Shown here: positions 39,605 to 52,639 of the stretch, in pieces
Numbering within the stretch: the stretch's first letter is position 1
Layout of the letters: each line of letters opens with the position of its first letter
Assembly: GCA_021904315.1 (NCBI GenBank)
Contig: CM038908.1
Location: 19,984,501-20,048,500 of the forward strand
Direction: 5' to 3'
From: Sphagnum magellanicum
Taxonomy: Eukaryota; Streptophyta; Sphagnopsida; Sphagnales; Sphagnaceae
DNA length: 64,000 bases
Notes under the pieces: generated by a model
What the model saw: only the letters and a program-made list of their open reading frames with translations
Databases searched by the model: none
Told to the model about the DNA's origin: nothing
Translations under genes and position numbers: made by a program

Positions 39605-40761
39605 TTGTTGCAAACTTTGATTGTGCATATCAATGGAGCAAATCCCAACACCAGTTCATAATTAGGGCTCATTCAGGTCCCTATGGGTTTCTTGTCTTGT
39701 GATCATGAGGTGGTGGTGGTGGTTGTTGTTGTTGTTGTTTGGTTTCAAATCCTTCTGAGAGTAGTGCAGTCTACAGGGAAACAGAAAAGAAGAATGATTG
39801 ATCGTTTGACCTCAAGACAGCCAGCAGCATTTTACAACTTCATTGACAAACTTTTGTTTCAAATCCTTCTGCTGAACAGAATGAATGAGTTTTCAGGCTG
39901 ATCAAAGAGAGATCAGATGTTCATCACTCGTACGCAAGGGGAGTAAACATGTAGCTGCATTTCTTGTTTCTCAAATTGTTTTTGCTTCTATATGGGCTCT
40001 GATGGCAACTACAGTCCTTCGCTTGGACTCCATCTTCTCTGATGATAGTCTGATGATAGTCTGATGATGGCACTACAGTTCTTTGCTCTGACTCTTGTAT
40101 TCTCTGTCCAGGGAAAATGCCCTCTGATACCTATCAGCAGAAGGGGAGAACAATTGGAGAATGTGGGGATTATTACCTTTCTTTAAGAACTGATGCTTGG
40201 ACCTTTTGGAGGCTTTTGCAAGAAAGACTATTTTTTCTTTCACCAATTGCAAAGTACTCGAATGACCAAAGCAGGAGCACAGATTGCTGCAACAATTCAA
40301 GGCCAGAATCAAACCTTTCATAACACAGCCTGCAAGACCATGTGCAACAACAAGACACTCAGCACATCATGAATCCCTTTCATCTTCTACTCATGGGTCC
40401 ACAGACAAAGAAATGTAGCCTTGATATGGTGTTTTGATAAGGTTACATCATGTACAATGCTTAAACACTTCCATCAGAAGAACAAGGTCTGGTGCTTTGC
40501 CACAAGCTGCAGCAACCATTTGAGCAGAACTTCATTATGTCAGCCCCTGCCTTTTTATCCTCTTGCATTTTGAACTTCTGTTTGATCCATGAGGCAAATC
40601 AATCTTCCAAGGATTACACTACAATAGAGGCTCCTAGCATGACCCTTGAACCCTATGCCAAAAGCATTTTCATTGTGTCAAGGCCTCTCATCTCACACAA
40701 CCTATTTCAAGGATGAATTCCAATTGCCAAGAAATTGCTCTTGTAAAGACCCATCACCTAA
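39605..40761. other. Intergenic region and UNC93-like 3' UTR
   Basis: A GGT/TTG trinucleotide run lies at 39,709-39,740 and an 11-bp unit TGATGATAGTC is repeated at about 40,039-40,070. No exon with family similarity is seen. The part next to 40,761 is expected to be the 3' UTR of the UNC93-like gene. Confidence 0.45.
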
Positions 40762-43700
40762 TCAAGCCTTCAATGAGTTTGCCCTCTCAGGTCTTAACAC
40801 AACCACCAAAAGTGCGGCCGTGGAGACAACAAGGATGCTCAACAAAGAAAATTGCTTGGCTGCTAGATCCATGTGTGTGCTCACAAAGAAAGCAACTGAA
40901 GTTCCAGCACTCTCCCAAATCTTCAACTGAGCAAAGGCAGCCTCCTGTTCCCCATTATGTCCCAAAATAAAAACTGTTGTATTTTTGCAATTGACCCTCA
41001 TCTTGACTCAACCATATAAGCTTTGAAATTTATGATTCAAAATTATCACAAAATTATCATGCAGATAGGTGTTTGTAACTTGGACAAATCAGTAAACCAA
41101 CTACAGGGATGGAGTGCTCACAGTATCATGCGGATAGAGGATCCCAAGAAGAGCACCAATCTGTGTCTGGAATGTTGCATCACCAACACCCCATGCAATC
41201 GACAGTCCCACAAGCAAGGCACAATCGGTCCAACCAGTTGTGTACCTGAATTGAATGCAGAGAAAGTTCAAACAACCATACAGTGCATCCTCCTCAAATG
41301 TCTCCACATAAACACCTTGTATAACCATAGCTGCAGAGTAGTTGACAAAGAAGCAAGGTTCCTGATTCTTAGTTTACAGATGGTGAACATGAGAAAGGCA
41401 TGCCCATTGAGCCTTCAACTTACTCTTGCTTCATGAAGAATATTATCAAAACAACAGCTTGTGTAATCGCACCCACAAATGTGATGATGGCAATTGACAC
41501 CAGCCCTGTTGAATATTTGCCTGCTACCAATGACCCCTGTCCCATATGTGCCACACATAAAATTACACATCCATAGACGAGTGTAGAACTCACAGTTGCA
41601 GTGGACAGTCTAATGAGTCACACTTTCTAGAAGGTCACTGAAGAAGCTCATGCATGACTAAGGGAAGTATTAGCTTACAATGGCATCCGCAGCACTATAC
41701 ATGGCCATCACACCTCCAACCCAGGATACACCAAAAGCTGGGGTGATTATGTCTCTGGTGAAGTCACCCCTGTCAAAGCTTGTCCATGGTAAGAAATGTG
41801 AAATAATGCATACAGACAACAAAAAGTCTAGAGGCTGTGTTCAGGCATAGAAGTATAGAGCATTTACAGGGTGAGAGAAGCATGCAAGCCAAGGGATAGA
41901 CATAAACAACACATACCAGATGAAGGCCCGCTGCAAGCCCATGTACAGAAAGATCAATATTAGCAGCAGCATCTTCTTTTCAAATAGGAGTGAGAATCCA
42001 CTCTTCACAAAGGAACGGTGGCACATGACAGAGTTGACTGAATCACTTTGTAGCAAGGGTTGCTCAGATGTGCATATTTGGTCATGTGGTCTTAAAAGAC
42101 AAGCAAACACATTGCCCACAGCCATACTTCCCAGAAACACAATGAAGAGTTGCACTATCCCTGGAGTGGTCACGCTTGGATCCACTGATGAGCTCTGTTT
42201 CAAAAGTTTTGTTTGAGTGAGAAAACAATGAATGGCCCAAAGAGATTTCCATCACATAATCAGCAATGCAGCTCTATCTAGGTCACCTGGACACTTAGCA
42301 ATCTGCAACCTTCCTGAGAATTCAAATACTCTCAAACCAAGCTCTTGCCTGTAAAGACCTAACCATGAGACAGATCAGAGGCTCACTGATGGGAGGATGT
42401 AAAATCACCAAATAAGCTCCTCATAACTCAAGAGTAGAGCAATGGTTTGACTTCTTACTGGGCACCCACCTTTGCAAATTGTAACAAGGCCAGCGTTATG
42501 AGATTGCCAATCACCTGAAACTCCAAAATCAAAGATTCAGAGAATGATATGCAAAATTGAACTGATGATCAAGTTACTTGAATCTTTCACTTAACCTTGT
42601 ACGTATAGGACCTGATTGGATGCAAACACACTCCAGAATTGCCCATTGAAATTCCCAATAGCTGTGGCTTCTGTGATGTTGCACGCAGCAGCATGACTCT
42701 TTGCTGCAAAAGTCAAATAAGTACCCTGCGAAAGCCCCCCAACACCATGTTTTGTCATCGATTTACTATCCCCAGTTCATCCTTTTTTGGCTCAAACAGT
42801 CAAGAGGGACCTTGTTCTCACAACCTCCCTCTACTATTTCATAACAATCTTGTGAAACAAAAAGTTTGCACTCTCTCTTTTTATAGACATTCATTCTATA
42901 TGCTGAAATTGAAGACAACACACACCAAGCCAAAACCTAAAAGAAGGAATATCAGCAGTTTGCATTGCAATAAAGGGAGATGTCCAACCTCTGCAACCCA
43001 AAGGATGGAACCTGTAAAACCCTCATATATGGATGCAGGAATCATGGTGTACCTAGCAACCAAATGCCACGGGGGTATTTCTGAGGAGGGAGTTTCATTG
43101 GAAGTTTGACAACCTCTAAGACTGACACTATTCCAAGCTTCATCATCATCATTGATACAAGGAACTATCATCTATATGTCTCACTCTGTGGTTGGAGTGC
43201 AAACCACGGACATGAGGAGGATAAGCACATCAACTTAAATTTCCATCAGTGTTATTGTTTTACAGCATCAATTTGGCAGCAAATTGTATGTACACTAGAA
43301 AGGTATTTATCATTCTAAGTAACAAAAACAACAACAACAACAACATCATTATTGCTTGTGGCACAACGTAAGTCAACAAACTGAGTAAGCTACAGAACAT
43401 GCTTTGTCAAGATGGAACTCAGAAACCCTAATTAGAGAATTCAAATGCAATAGCTGAGAGAGTGCACAACATCACTGCTCAAAAGAATTGGAGATGGCAG
43501 CATACTAGAAATCAAACCTCAGAGTAAAAGATTTAAGCAAAGTAAGGGAAACGACTGAATGTTCCTGTAATATGGTTCTTCTTCTTCATGATGCCAAAAT
43601 TCCTGTGAGAAAAGATATCACAATAAACTCAATGTTTCTTTTCGCTTTTTTTCCTGAAAACCCTTGCTCTGTTGTTGTTGTCCGAATGCAAGAAGAAGAA

Positions 43701-44228
43701 AAATGCTTGGGAAGAAGAAGAAGAAGACTCATAGTAGCTTACCAAGATGGGAAGAGATTGGCGACAATGAAAATCCAGTATCCTGAGAGTGCGAACAAAA
43801 TGGCATTCTTGGAGCCCAACCGCATGACCACGAAAGGTGCTCCCAGTGATGAAATTGTTAGAGAAAGATACAGCACAGCGAGTGAGGTTGATCCCAGACC
43901 ATCAATCTGCGTACAGACAGCAACAGCACAACAAAAAAAAAAGCGTCCCTCCTGAGTTACAATAGAAAGTGTAGGTACACACACACAATTCCGAATTCTT
44001 CCGAATGCAACCAGAGTCTTTCTTTTTTTGTCTTCTTTTTCATCTTCTTCTTTCTGATCATGCTCAACGAGACATGCGGGGCAAGGAACTAAGAGACTCC
44101 TTTTTTTCTTTTACCTTAAGAAGACTGCTTTCCAGATTCTGTATAGCTCCGTAAGCCAGGAACACGAAGAAAAAGCTCAAACTGAGCACATGAAGATCTC
44201 GCTCCGCTGAGCGCCAATTCGCGTCCAT
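40762..44228 (-). CDS. UNC93-like membrane protein (10 exons, 429 aa)
   Basis: Plant UNC93-like protein, an MFS-fold polytopic membrane protein; the Arabidopsis relative is a plasma-membrane protein tied to potassium homeostasis and stress responses. Coding exons (minus strand): 44228-44115, 43906-43743, 43052-42989, 42725-42612, 42514-42470, 42194-41917, 41769-41679, 41536-41424, 41245-41122, 40944-40762. All have GT-AG borders and matching phases, giving 429 residues, close to the family's usual length. Family landmarks: RDLHVLSLSFFFVFLAYGA (TM1), then MRLGSKNAILFALSGYW, PASIYEGFTGSILWVAEGTY, GNFNGQFWSVFASNQVIGNL, GLQRAFIW, TPAFGVSWVGGVMAMYSAAD, GVGDATFQTQIGALLG, YPHDTEAAFAQLKIWESAG. Hydrophobic segments support 11-12 membrane passes, with a polar loop near residues 195-220. 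The start is the first ATG before TM1 (MDANWRSAERDL). RING1 lies 2.2 kb downstream on the same strand; a transposon nest begins 0.57 kb upstream. Confidence 0.93.
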
Positions 44229-44660
44229 CGAAACGCAAGAAAACTCGGGTTTTTTTCTGCTTTTTTCGCAAGGTCCCGTGTTTTTCCTTGTTACCAAATG
44301 ATTTTGCACAGCACTCAGAATAATTGTCCTGAGAATGAACACTAGCTCGTCTTCTTTGCTTCTTCTTCTTCTTCTTCCTCTTCCTCTTGCAGGAGGATCG
44401 CTTCTTCTTCCTTCCAAAAGGCGATTCCTTTGTGGTTTTCTTGTCGGTTCCAAGTCATGCACTACTAGGCCCCACCCAATTCATCAGGAGAAATAGAAAA
44501 AAAACTACAAGTTTTGCGCCATCTGCGCCCCCGATCTCTGCACACTGCTGATCAAGGAAACCACGACCACCATCGCCACCACCACCACTACTAGTACTAC
44601 CACGACCAGGACGATGTTCTATTGCAATTACAAACACGAAGACAACGGCTCATTGCTGAA
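44229..44660 (-). promoter_or_regulatory. 5' leader region of the UNC93-like gene
   Basis: Read on the gene strand, the region upstream of the ATG is rich in GAAGAA triplets (44,357-44,395) and contains GGTGGTGG repeats near 44,560-44,600. Minus-strand ORFs that run through it (from 44,462 and 44,637) are not supported by similarity. The exact transcription start is not visible. Confidence 0.45.
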
Positions 44661-44793
44661 GCTCCTCAAAAATGGAACGAACTCGCAATTCACACACACT
44701 CGAAAGAGTCAAATTTTCTGCAAATAATGGGACCAAATAGAAAATGTATGTGTTCCGTCATGTTGTTTGTTCCTGAAACAAGTTCCTACTTTA

Positions 44794-45396
44794 AGTGAAC
44801 CAGCACCCAGAAGCGCACCGAGAAGGATGGATGGTGTAAGTGGTCAGGAAACAGTTTTCTGTCGGGTTCCAGTTCCCTAGCTAATCACGGTGGTTAGCTC
44901 AGTCCTTTCTTTGGGCCCTGCCCCAACAGGGACAGGGACTATCCTATTTGATCCAACTTTTGGAAGTTTTACCTTATTACAACTGGTTTCACATTTGGTG
45001 AACCCGTTTCTTTGGTGAAAGTGTTTAGACTGTTTAAATTGGAACAGATGTTTTTTTGGTGTTGAGAGTGTGGACAGAGTAGGTAGACACGCAGCATCTT
45101 ATTTATTGGCAGGGCCAGCTTGTTTGTGACGCCTTGTTTTTTGCTACCTACTTACTCACAACCTGCTTGTGGGGGTTGTTAGTAAGTAGGTAGTAAAAAC
45201 AGCCCTTACCTATGTATAAACCAATTACTTACCAAGTAATTACCTAATTTTTTACCTATCTACCTACCTATATATGAGAGCTTCTTCTTCCAGAATATAA
45301 ACCAACTACATATAACCGCAGTTGAGGTTCATCCACAACGCAGTATTAACGGGCTTCCAGTGGATGGTGCGCTCGTGGGTGCTGATGGTTTCACTG
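44794..45396 (-). mobile_element. MITE family R1, copy 2 with internal insertion
   Basis: The left end AGTGAACCAGCACCCA pairs with the right end TGGGTGCTGATGGTTTCACT. The inner blocks GGATGGATGG, GTTCCAGTTCCCTAGCTAA, GGTGGTTAGCTCAGT, CCTTACCTATGTATAAACC and GTTGAGGTTCATCCACAAC follow the order of copy 1 on the opposite strand. The central palindrome CTACCTACTTACT...AGTAAGTAGGTAG is present at about 45,144-45,193. About 200 extra bases (44,914-45,116) interrupt the element. It lies 0.57 kb upstream of the UNC93-like start codon. Confidence 0.85.
44914..45116. mobile_element. Candidate nested insertion inside R1 copy 2
   Basis: This segment is absent from the other two R1 copies. It is bounded by GGCCCTGCC (44,914-44,922) and its exact inverse GGCAGGGCC (45,108-45,116). 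The short GGCCCTG-type inverted end resembles PIF/Harbinger or Tourist MITEs. About 27 further bases beyond 45,116 are also unmatched, so the borders are uncertain. Confidence 0.45.
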
Positions 45397-45670
45397 TAGA
45401 TGTAAATAACAACAAACAGCCCTGGTGAACATTCCTTCAAGTGTGAGGACCAAATGAGAGAACTAGGTTACCATAATAGAGTTCCATAGTCTCTCTCCCT
45501 GCTTCCAAGTAGAGCCCATAAAAGCAAATCTTTAAACTCTTAATGGGAGATTGGGTCCCACCAGGGATGATGGAAACATGACGCTTCCAAATTCATTGGA
45601 GCCACTAGAGAACTTTCGTAGTAGGTAAAGGCTCAAAGCTCCAGGTGTAGGGCAGTGTTTCTTTTAAGTG

Positions 45671-46255
45671 AAAGTGGCCATCATCCAGAGAATAATTTAG
45701 CCAAATTTGGCTTCATATTAGTTATGAAAAGTTGCAAAACAACAGACTCCTTTTATCCTTTTGGCTACCTACTGGAACTTGTCATAAAAATCTAGCGATT
45801 TGGAGGTTTTTTCCCTTCAAAATCTGGCGAATTTGGATCACTTTTTCCATGAAAAATCCTTTGCATAAGTGGAAATCATATTTTCCAGGTGGAAATTTGG
45901 CGAAAATTCTCCAGTAAAAGAAACCCTGGGACTCCCAGGATTAACCAGAATTCATGTACTACCCTCTCTGCAGCAGCCTTTTTTAGTGTCTAAATTTCGC
46001 CAAAAAAAGAAATTTCAATTTAAAGATTCAAAAATGAAGCAATTTTGGAAGTTTTCAATCGCCAGAAGTGAGAGAAAAAATACTAAAAATCATCAGATTT
46101 GTACATATGGTTTTTTCCAGTGTGTCACCAAAAATTCTGAAGAATGATTAAAGCTTTTTATTTCATATATGGTATATAGCCAGATTTGGCTAAATCTTCC
46201 TAGATATCATAGCCACTTTTTCTACATCTTCCTATGGATGATCACCACTTTGGCT
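45671..46255 (+). mobile_element. Inverted-repeat element family R2, best-bounded copy (585 bp)
   Basis: The left end AAAGTGGCCATCATCC, then TTTAGCCAAATTTGGC, is mirrored at the right end by GCCAGATTTGGCTAAATC ... GATGATCACCACTTTGGCT. Inside lies the R2 hallmark AAAATCTGGCGAATTTGG ... GAAAAATCCTTTGC. The right part (45,960-46,190) matches 27,400-27,610. The terminal AGCCAAATTTGGCT is itself a 14-bp palindrome. No coding capacity exists. It sits between R1 copies 2 and 3, so the region is a transposon nest. Confidence 0.75.
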
Positions 46256-46344
46256 AAAGACAAAAATTTCTTAAAAACCACTGCTTGACACCAGCCCATA
46301 AAGAGAGGGAATGGAAAGTGGGTCCCACCAAGGATGACACTTCC

Positions 46345-46706
46345 AAACAGCACACCACAAAGGATGAATGGTAATGATGAGGAAATAGTTTTCTGTTAGG
46401 TTCTGGTTCTCTAGCTAACTATGGTGGTTAGCTCAGTTACTTTTTTTTTCTACCAACCTACTATCAATGCACAAGCAAGTTGTTAGAAGGTAGGTAGTAA
46501 TAACAACGTTTACCTATGTATAAACCATCTACTTACCTAATAGTTAGCTATTTTCCTTACCTATCTATTGATATATGAGATCTATTTCCTACAGAATTGG
46601 TTACCAAGGTGAAACCAAATATTAACACTCAGTTGAGGTTCATCCATAACTGAATAATAACAGGCATCCAGTGGATGATGGTGCACACTTGGGTGCTGGT
46701 TCAGTG
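46345..46706 (-). mobile_element. MITE family R1, copy 3
   Basis: The right end GGGTGCTGGTTCAGTG is clear; the left end is eroded (CAGCACACCACAAAGG, about 10 bp shorter than copy 2). Shared blocks are GGTTCTGGTTCTCTAGCTAA, GGTGGTTAGCTCAGTTAC, the central palindrome CTACCAACCTACTATCAA...GAAGGTAGGTAG, ACCTATGTATAAACCATC, TACAGAATTGGTTACCAAGG and CAGTTGAGGTTCATCCATAA. It has the same orientation as copy 2 and is inverted relative to copy 1. Confidence 0.82.
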
Positions 46707-49140
46707 TGGCCAAAATTTCTTTGCCGTGCACTAAAACAAGAAGAAAACCTGTTTGTTCGTAAGGTTCCTCCTTGTTTTCAGATTTGCTTGGATTGGAGTG
46801 AATCTTACCTTTTTAAGGTAGTCTCCAAATACACCAAGAATTTGTTAACAGTGCTTCATGCAATTGCTAGTGCTTTGCATCTTTTCAAGCATATAGAGAT
46901 TTATTAATAAATTTATTGATTAAAAAAATCACGCTAGCTTTGAACCCTAGTTTGACTATCTAAACCCAATTTCATCCCCAAATTGAGTGTATGCGTAACA
47001 TGAGGAGAAAAACGGGGTACTGTTTCATGAAAGTGGTATCAGTGCAGAAGATTGGCAGGATTTAATTTTTGCCAAGCCGTCAAATTTAATGATGAATACG
47101 AGCAGCATTCAAGGCGCAGGTACGGCAAATCCAAAAACTCGGGGTGATTGATATTTCCCTGAGGACCAATTTCGGTGAGAAATCCAGTTTGGTCCCCATT
47201 TTTTTTCCTGATCTACAGTTTTCATCCTGGCTTCTCATTTTCCCGTACCCCCAATTTCCCAGATGACTCGAGGTGATCATAATTCAGAGGAAACGTGCTG
47301 GGCCCTTGGTCTCCCAAACTTTTAGCCCAGGAAAACGCTCCTGGTCGGTTGGCTTATTAGCCTTGGGTGGGCCCATGTTAAGTAGAGCTTAACAGATGAG
47401 TTAATGGTTGGCCTCTGTTGGGCACAAATGGCCACCTATCCCCCCCATTAGTCTACATTTATTGCTCACTATGTTTTTCTACAAGACTAAACCGAGAGAC
47501 ACAGCGCGCTTGGACCAGCGAATTCAGCTGTCGTCAGCTCAATCAGTGTTGTTAGCGCAACAATCGCATGAAAGTGAATTGCAGGTTTGCTTCACTTCAT
47601 TCTTTCCCTTCACTAAGGTAAATCAACAAGTTACAACGGTGAATGCACATGAAAACTACCTTTCCTCGCAATAAAAAATCACTTCTGCAACACAAGAAGA
47701 AAATGCTTCAATTCTTTGATTCTCTGGCTCCTATGTTCTCTAGATTGTTTTTTTGCCATTTTGTGCACGTTAGGGTGTGACCGAACGGTAGGTCACCTTA
47801 ATAGTGTGAACACAACATATTTTTAGGGTTTTATTTTTGTTTTATTGTTTTCATTAGTTGTCAACTTTTTGCATGCTTGTGGCGGGAATATGTCCATCGC
47901 TGCTGCAAGGAGTGCATGGGTAGGCTACTTTGTTTGTTTGTGTGTTATGAAAAACAAGAGCTGCGTCGAGTGATGGATGGTGGAAGGAGCGACTGCATTA
48001 AAGAAAGGTTTGCGTAATTGACTATAGAAGGGAAGATAAGAGGGAGAATGGATGAAGCAAGGTGGCAAATTCTTTCTGAGTTTTTTGCTTGTTCATATTA
48101 CTGGGCTGGTCATTGAAGAATTCCGATGCGCCAATGACTTTGCAGAATAATAGTAGTTCGGAGTGAGGATACCTATGAGGGGTTGATGCTTGAAGGATGA
48201 TGAAGAAAGAAGGGGTCCGAGTTGTAGAACCGAATGGCATATAAAAGTCAAGATGCATCTGGGAAGGGGGAACTTTTTGTAGCAATACCTTGAATCTATG
48301 TGGTAGAAGAGCTGCCAGAGTGGGTGCCAGAAACCTCAAATGGGTGTCCTCAAGTTGGGCAAAATGAAAGGAACAAGGTCAAGAGTGGGGAAAGGTTGAA
48401 AAAAAAAAATTATAGTATATTCCTATGTCAAAATCTGTCTTTTTGAGTGGTTCTAAATGAACTTGGCGTCTGTTGTTCAAAATCACGTTCAGAATATTTG
48501 AATCAAAAGGTTTCCAAGGTTTAGGTTTTTAGACAAGAGATTTGATGTTATGTTGCATTGTTGCATTAAGTGGGAAAGTGTTTAGCAGCTCACATGGACT
48601 GAGTGAACCTTAAGAGTTCTGACCTCAAAACCATACCTTGAATAGATTCTGGATTTTTAATGATATGAATGGCTGCTAGGCAGCTAATGGTACATTACCA
48701 ATAAGGTAATGTGTGATGAAGATACACATAGATGTACCAGAATTACCAAGGTTGTGTGTGCGGAAGTGGATTTTATCAAGATAATTAGACATTAATAGTA
48801 TATCTCCTTGATTGTGGCATCCACAAATCAAGTAATGGGATTATTTGTAGAATTCCAAAGAATTAGACTCTGTTAGATGTTTTTATATGCCATTGTATTT
48901 ATTATTTTCATCTTCTCTTTGTTTTTGGTCACAAGGGTTCTTAGCACTATGGATGTACGACACTATAGACCCAAGCAATTTACACTATAGAGGTCAACAT
49001 CCATGGACTCCCTAACTATCTCACCAAATTCGTCCCTTAGTTTGTTAATGGATAGTCAAGGAGGTGCTTCCTCTTCCATACCAATTAATATTTTTCCAAA
49101 ACATCTAGGACTGCAAAAGAATGCAAGCAAATTGTGAACA
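46707..49140. other. Intergenic DNA, no gene assigned
   Basis: A plus-strand ORF at 47,408-47,674 and a minus-strand ORF at 48,022-48,339 have non-random-looking stretches and a somewhat higher GC content, but neither shows a family motif. They are not called genes. Confidence 0.35.
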
Positions 49141-49159
49141 AATGCACAATTTTTAGTTT

Positions 49160-49800
49160 CTTTTGGATATTTATGAAGAGAAATTATGGGAGTACAATCG
49201 GAAGCCTTTTAGGGAAACAAATTGGAAGGATTTTATAGAATAGTTAAATGCACATTTTCCAAGAGTGCATTGGAGTTGGAAGCAAATGTGTGACAAGTGG
49301 AACAAGATGAAAGATAAGTATGAAACTGAGAAGAAAAAAACTCAGGTGATTAATGCATCCCCTTCTCATTGGCCATGGATTGAAAGATTTAATCAAATGT
49401 TTGGAGGCACAACCAAGATTAATGGCATTCCTGATGCAATTGATTAAGGAGTGTGCATAATTTACATTCACATTATGAGGTTCAAACTTTTGAGATGAAT
49501 GATGATGATGTGACACATGGCACTCAAAAGTATTATAATTTACCACAACAAACTTTTATTTTTGGTCATGGAATTGAAGAAGAGGTTCATGTTCCATCCA
49601 TAGGCTGAAACACTCCGAGACCTAGGGCTTGTAAATTGTCCAGTGTGCAAAACAAAACCAACAAAAGAATGGAAAATAAAAGAAGAAAATTGGATGAAAG
49701 TTCCTCTACAATTGTTCATGCCATTAAAGATTTTTCAAAAAGTGTGAAAGAGATAGGAAAGATGAAGATGGAGATGACTAAAAGGATTACAACATAGATG
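49160..49800 (+). pseudogene. Myb/SANT-like ORF of PIF/Harbinger element A (broken)
   Basis: In frame from 49,160 the sequence encodes a trihelix Myb/SANT-like domain: LLDIYEEKLWEYNRKPFRE, NWKDFIE, a TAG stop at 49,241-49,243, then WSWKQMCDKWNKMKDKYE and SHWPWIERFNQMFGG, ending at 49,447. The tryptophan spacing and the DKW-KMK-Y signature are those of the Myb_DNA-bind_3 proteins that PIF/Harbinger elements use as DNA-binding partner of the transposase. A basic C-terminal part in another frame (PRPRACKLSS, NKRMENKRRK) continues to about 49,797. It converges on the transposase ORF. Confidence 0.75.
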
Positions 49801-50273
49801 TTTTAGAGTGCGCAAACAAATAGAAAATTGATAATGCAAGGTCAATTATAAATGGCAACATTGTTTGCTAAGGTTCTAGAGCCTAAAGATTCTTGAAGAT
49901 GATAACTTTATGCACTTTGAGCTTGACCATGGGCAATAGGGTAGTTGTTTAATGTTTATTTCATGTAGTTTATGTAAAGGCTTGAACCTTTTGTTGTGGC
50001 TTGGAATTTTGTTCACAAAATTGATATGATTAAAAATGTATTTGCATTTTGGCCCATGGTAATAAAACCCAAATGTTTGCTTGTTTGTTCCATCATTGCA
50101 CTCTAGGATCAATTGTGCTTCCATAAAATAAAAAGAAATGGAAGGCCAAATGGTAATGCATGGGAATAATTTATTTTTCAATTGGGTTGTCAATCAACCA
50201 TTGCTCAAATAAAGTAATTCTGAGTTTTTTTCCTTCAACCTTTGCAATCTCTCCTTCTTTAAATGTTTGTAAT

Positions 50274-51084
50274 CTATCCTTTGTTTTGAGGAGTTACTAC
50301 ATTTGGAGGACCCAATTTAGGTGCACCCCATTCTAAATGATAGTTGTGAAGAACACAATAAGCAACAATAACTCTTGCAGTTCTATCAACCCTTAAATTA
50401 AAAAGTCTCAATATGCACCACTTGTTTTTCAATGATCCAAAGGCATTTTCGATGATTACTCTCCCTGAGTTCATACTAGAATCATATCTATGTTTACCCA
50501 CATCAATTACATTATGGGTTTTCCAAATTTTTTGTAAATATGGTAAAATTGGGTATAATACATCACCAAGGTCTACATCTCACACGTCTAACAACCACCA
50601 TTGGTTCTTGTAAAATCTCACGATTCTTAAGCTGCCTATAAACACTAGACATCTTGAATTGCCCACCGTCATGGACTCCACTTAGTTGGCCTACATAAAC
50701 GTTCCAGAATCTTTTCTTTGCATCACAAATTGCTTGCATCATAATGTTATGAATTTTTTTCCTATTAAAAAAATCATTTGCCACAAGTGTCACTCTTTTG
50801 TTAGGGAGTGATGGTAATGGTATATGAGTATCATTTATGGAATCATAAATATTAAATAAGCCTATAAGATCATGGAAACAATCTATAACTTTTTTTAAAA
50901 GATCACCATATGGAATACTAATATAATTGCTAAACAATTTGTTTTGATCACATAGGGCATCAAACACTATGTCCACATATTTCCTTATGGTTGATGTTGC
51001 CACATTGAACCAATCAACGATGTGTGTGGCACTAGTTCCATGAGCCAACTTATAAATCACAATTTTTCTTATTTATATTTGTGG
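50274..51084 (-). pseudogene. PIF/Harbinger transposase, element A (decayed)
   Basis: This is a DDE_Tnp_4-type nuclease. The N-terminal helix-turn-helix part reads YKLAHGTSATHIVDWF and STIRKYVDIVFDALC. The first catalytic segment is INDTHIPLP where the family has I-D-G-T-H-I, so the usual Asp position is Asn. The second segment is FWNVYVGQLSGVHDGGQFKM. A frameshift near 50,575 separates it from the third segment, SGRVIIENAFGSLKNKWCIL, which keeps the Glu. A stop codon also lies just upstream of 51,060. The protein is not intact, so the element is not autonomous now. It is read toward the SANT-like ORF. Confidence 0.85.
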
Positions 51085-52537
51085 TCAAACAAAGTTCACA
51101 CACTGGGATTGAAGAAACAATGTCAATTCTTCAACTAAATTATTGAAGGCTTGAAAATTCATTTAATAATAACCCATGAACTTCCTATGTCTCATTTTAG
51201 GGGTTGTATGCCATATTGTACTTTCCATAGAATCCCATTAAACATGTTGTTTAGCCTCTTTCCACCATAATCGAGATGGAGATCTTTTAATTCCTACTCA
51301 AAATTGCACTTAAAAATGGTAGGAAGTGCGACCTTATTAAAATATCATAATTGTTAAGAAAAAATCACACACCTAGTATTTGAAGTATGCATAATTGCCC
51401 AATGTCACAAAGAGTAGCATCCATATTAGTATAACCCTTCCAAATGTAATGGGATCCATTGCGAAGTTGAACTTTGAAGAAAATGAAAATCTAAAATATA
51501 AATTGAAATTTTGAAGCTGAAAACTTGGACTGAAAATTGAATTTAACGGTGAAAACTAAAAAAAGTATGAAAACTAAAAAATATATACAAGAAAAAATGA
51601 ACTGAAAATTAAGTAAAAAAGATTATGAAAACTATGAAAACATATGAAAAAAATACACTTAAAACACAAAATTGAATAATGGAAACTTGGAGCAAGTATG
51701 AAAAATATGAAAGAAAAGCTTGGAATTTTTAGAAAGAAGAAGAATTTGGAGTCTCTAAAAACTAAGGATTAAGGACTTTCTGTTCTTTATAAATTATGTT
51801 CTTTGGAAAGGCCATGGGGGTTTTTTTTTTTGATGAAAAGTTACCAGCTAATGGTAAGCCCAGGGCCATTTGCTACCATCTACATGTTTGCTAGCAAATG
51901 GTTCACCACATGTTTGCCTCTCTAATGGGGGCTTGCCAAGCCCATATATGGTAGCAAATAGCAAGTCATTTTTTTCCATGTGACCAAGTTTAGGGAGCAA
52001 TGGACCCAACAATGAACATATGCCAAAGAAAAAATGAGAAATAATGAGGCATTATTTAAGTCATGTGCATTATGTATTTTTTCAAGCTTTACTTGGCTAT
52101 GAATACCATTTTTTTCAAAAAAATTATAAAGATCATAAAGAATTTCGTGTACAACTTAGATTGGTTTTTGTTTTTAAATGGTGGAAAATTTTATTGCATA
52201 GGTTTTTTTTTAATGATTTTCATAAGTTAAGGGTTTGTTCTTGTTGTTTAAGATTTTGCTAATGGATTCGACTTCATTTAAACAAGTTTTTTTTCATTTG
52301 GATGTTTATCTTTGGTATGTTTGGGAATTATGTGACATTTAAATCTAAAGTGCGTGATATTTTTAAATCTAGATGGGAGTTTAATAAATTTCAATTTTCT
52401 CCCAATGTTGTGGGCTAGCCTAAATACAAAGGGCATCCACCTCGTTTGTGGTGGAAAGAACTTAGACAATACACACATTGGGAGCTTATCAAAACCAATT
52501 TGTCCCAATGTGTGGCATACCGCATTAGAAATGAGGG

Positions 52538-52539
<2 letters not shown>
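51085..52539. other. Spacer between the two Harbinger elements
   Basis: It is AT-rich. GGGCCATTTGCTACCAT at about 51,870 and ATGGTAGCAAAT at about 51,946 are inverted to each other and could mark an element end, as PIF/Harbinger termini often begin GGGCC, but no partner end was found. A plus-strand reading from 52,400 (KGHPPRLWWKELRQYTHWE) is suggestive but unassigned. Confidence 0.35.

Positions 52540-52572
<33 letters not shown>
52540..52572. repeat. (AT)n microsatellite
   Basis: An uninterrupted run of alternating A and T, 16 dinucleotides long, about 0.1 kb upstream of the element B transposase remnant. Confidence 0.95.
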
Positions 52573-52575
<3 letters not shown>

Positions 52576-52639
52576 GATGAATTCTAAAGCTTTTAACAAC
52601 CTAGTTTTGAAATTGGCACCATTTTTGCAATCAAGTTGA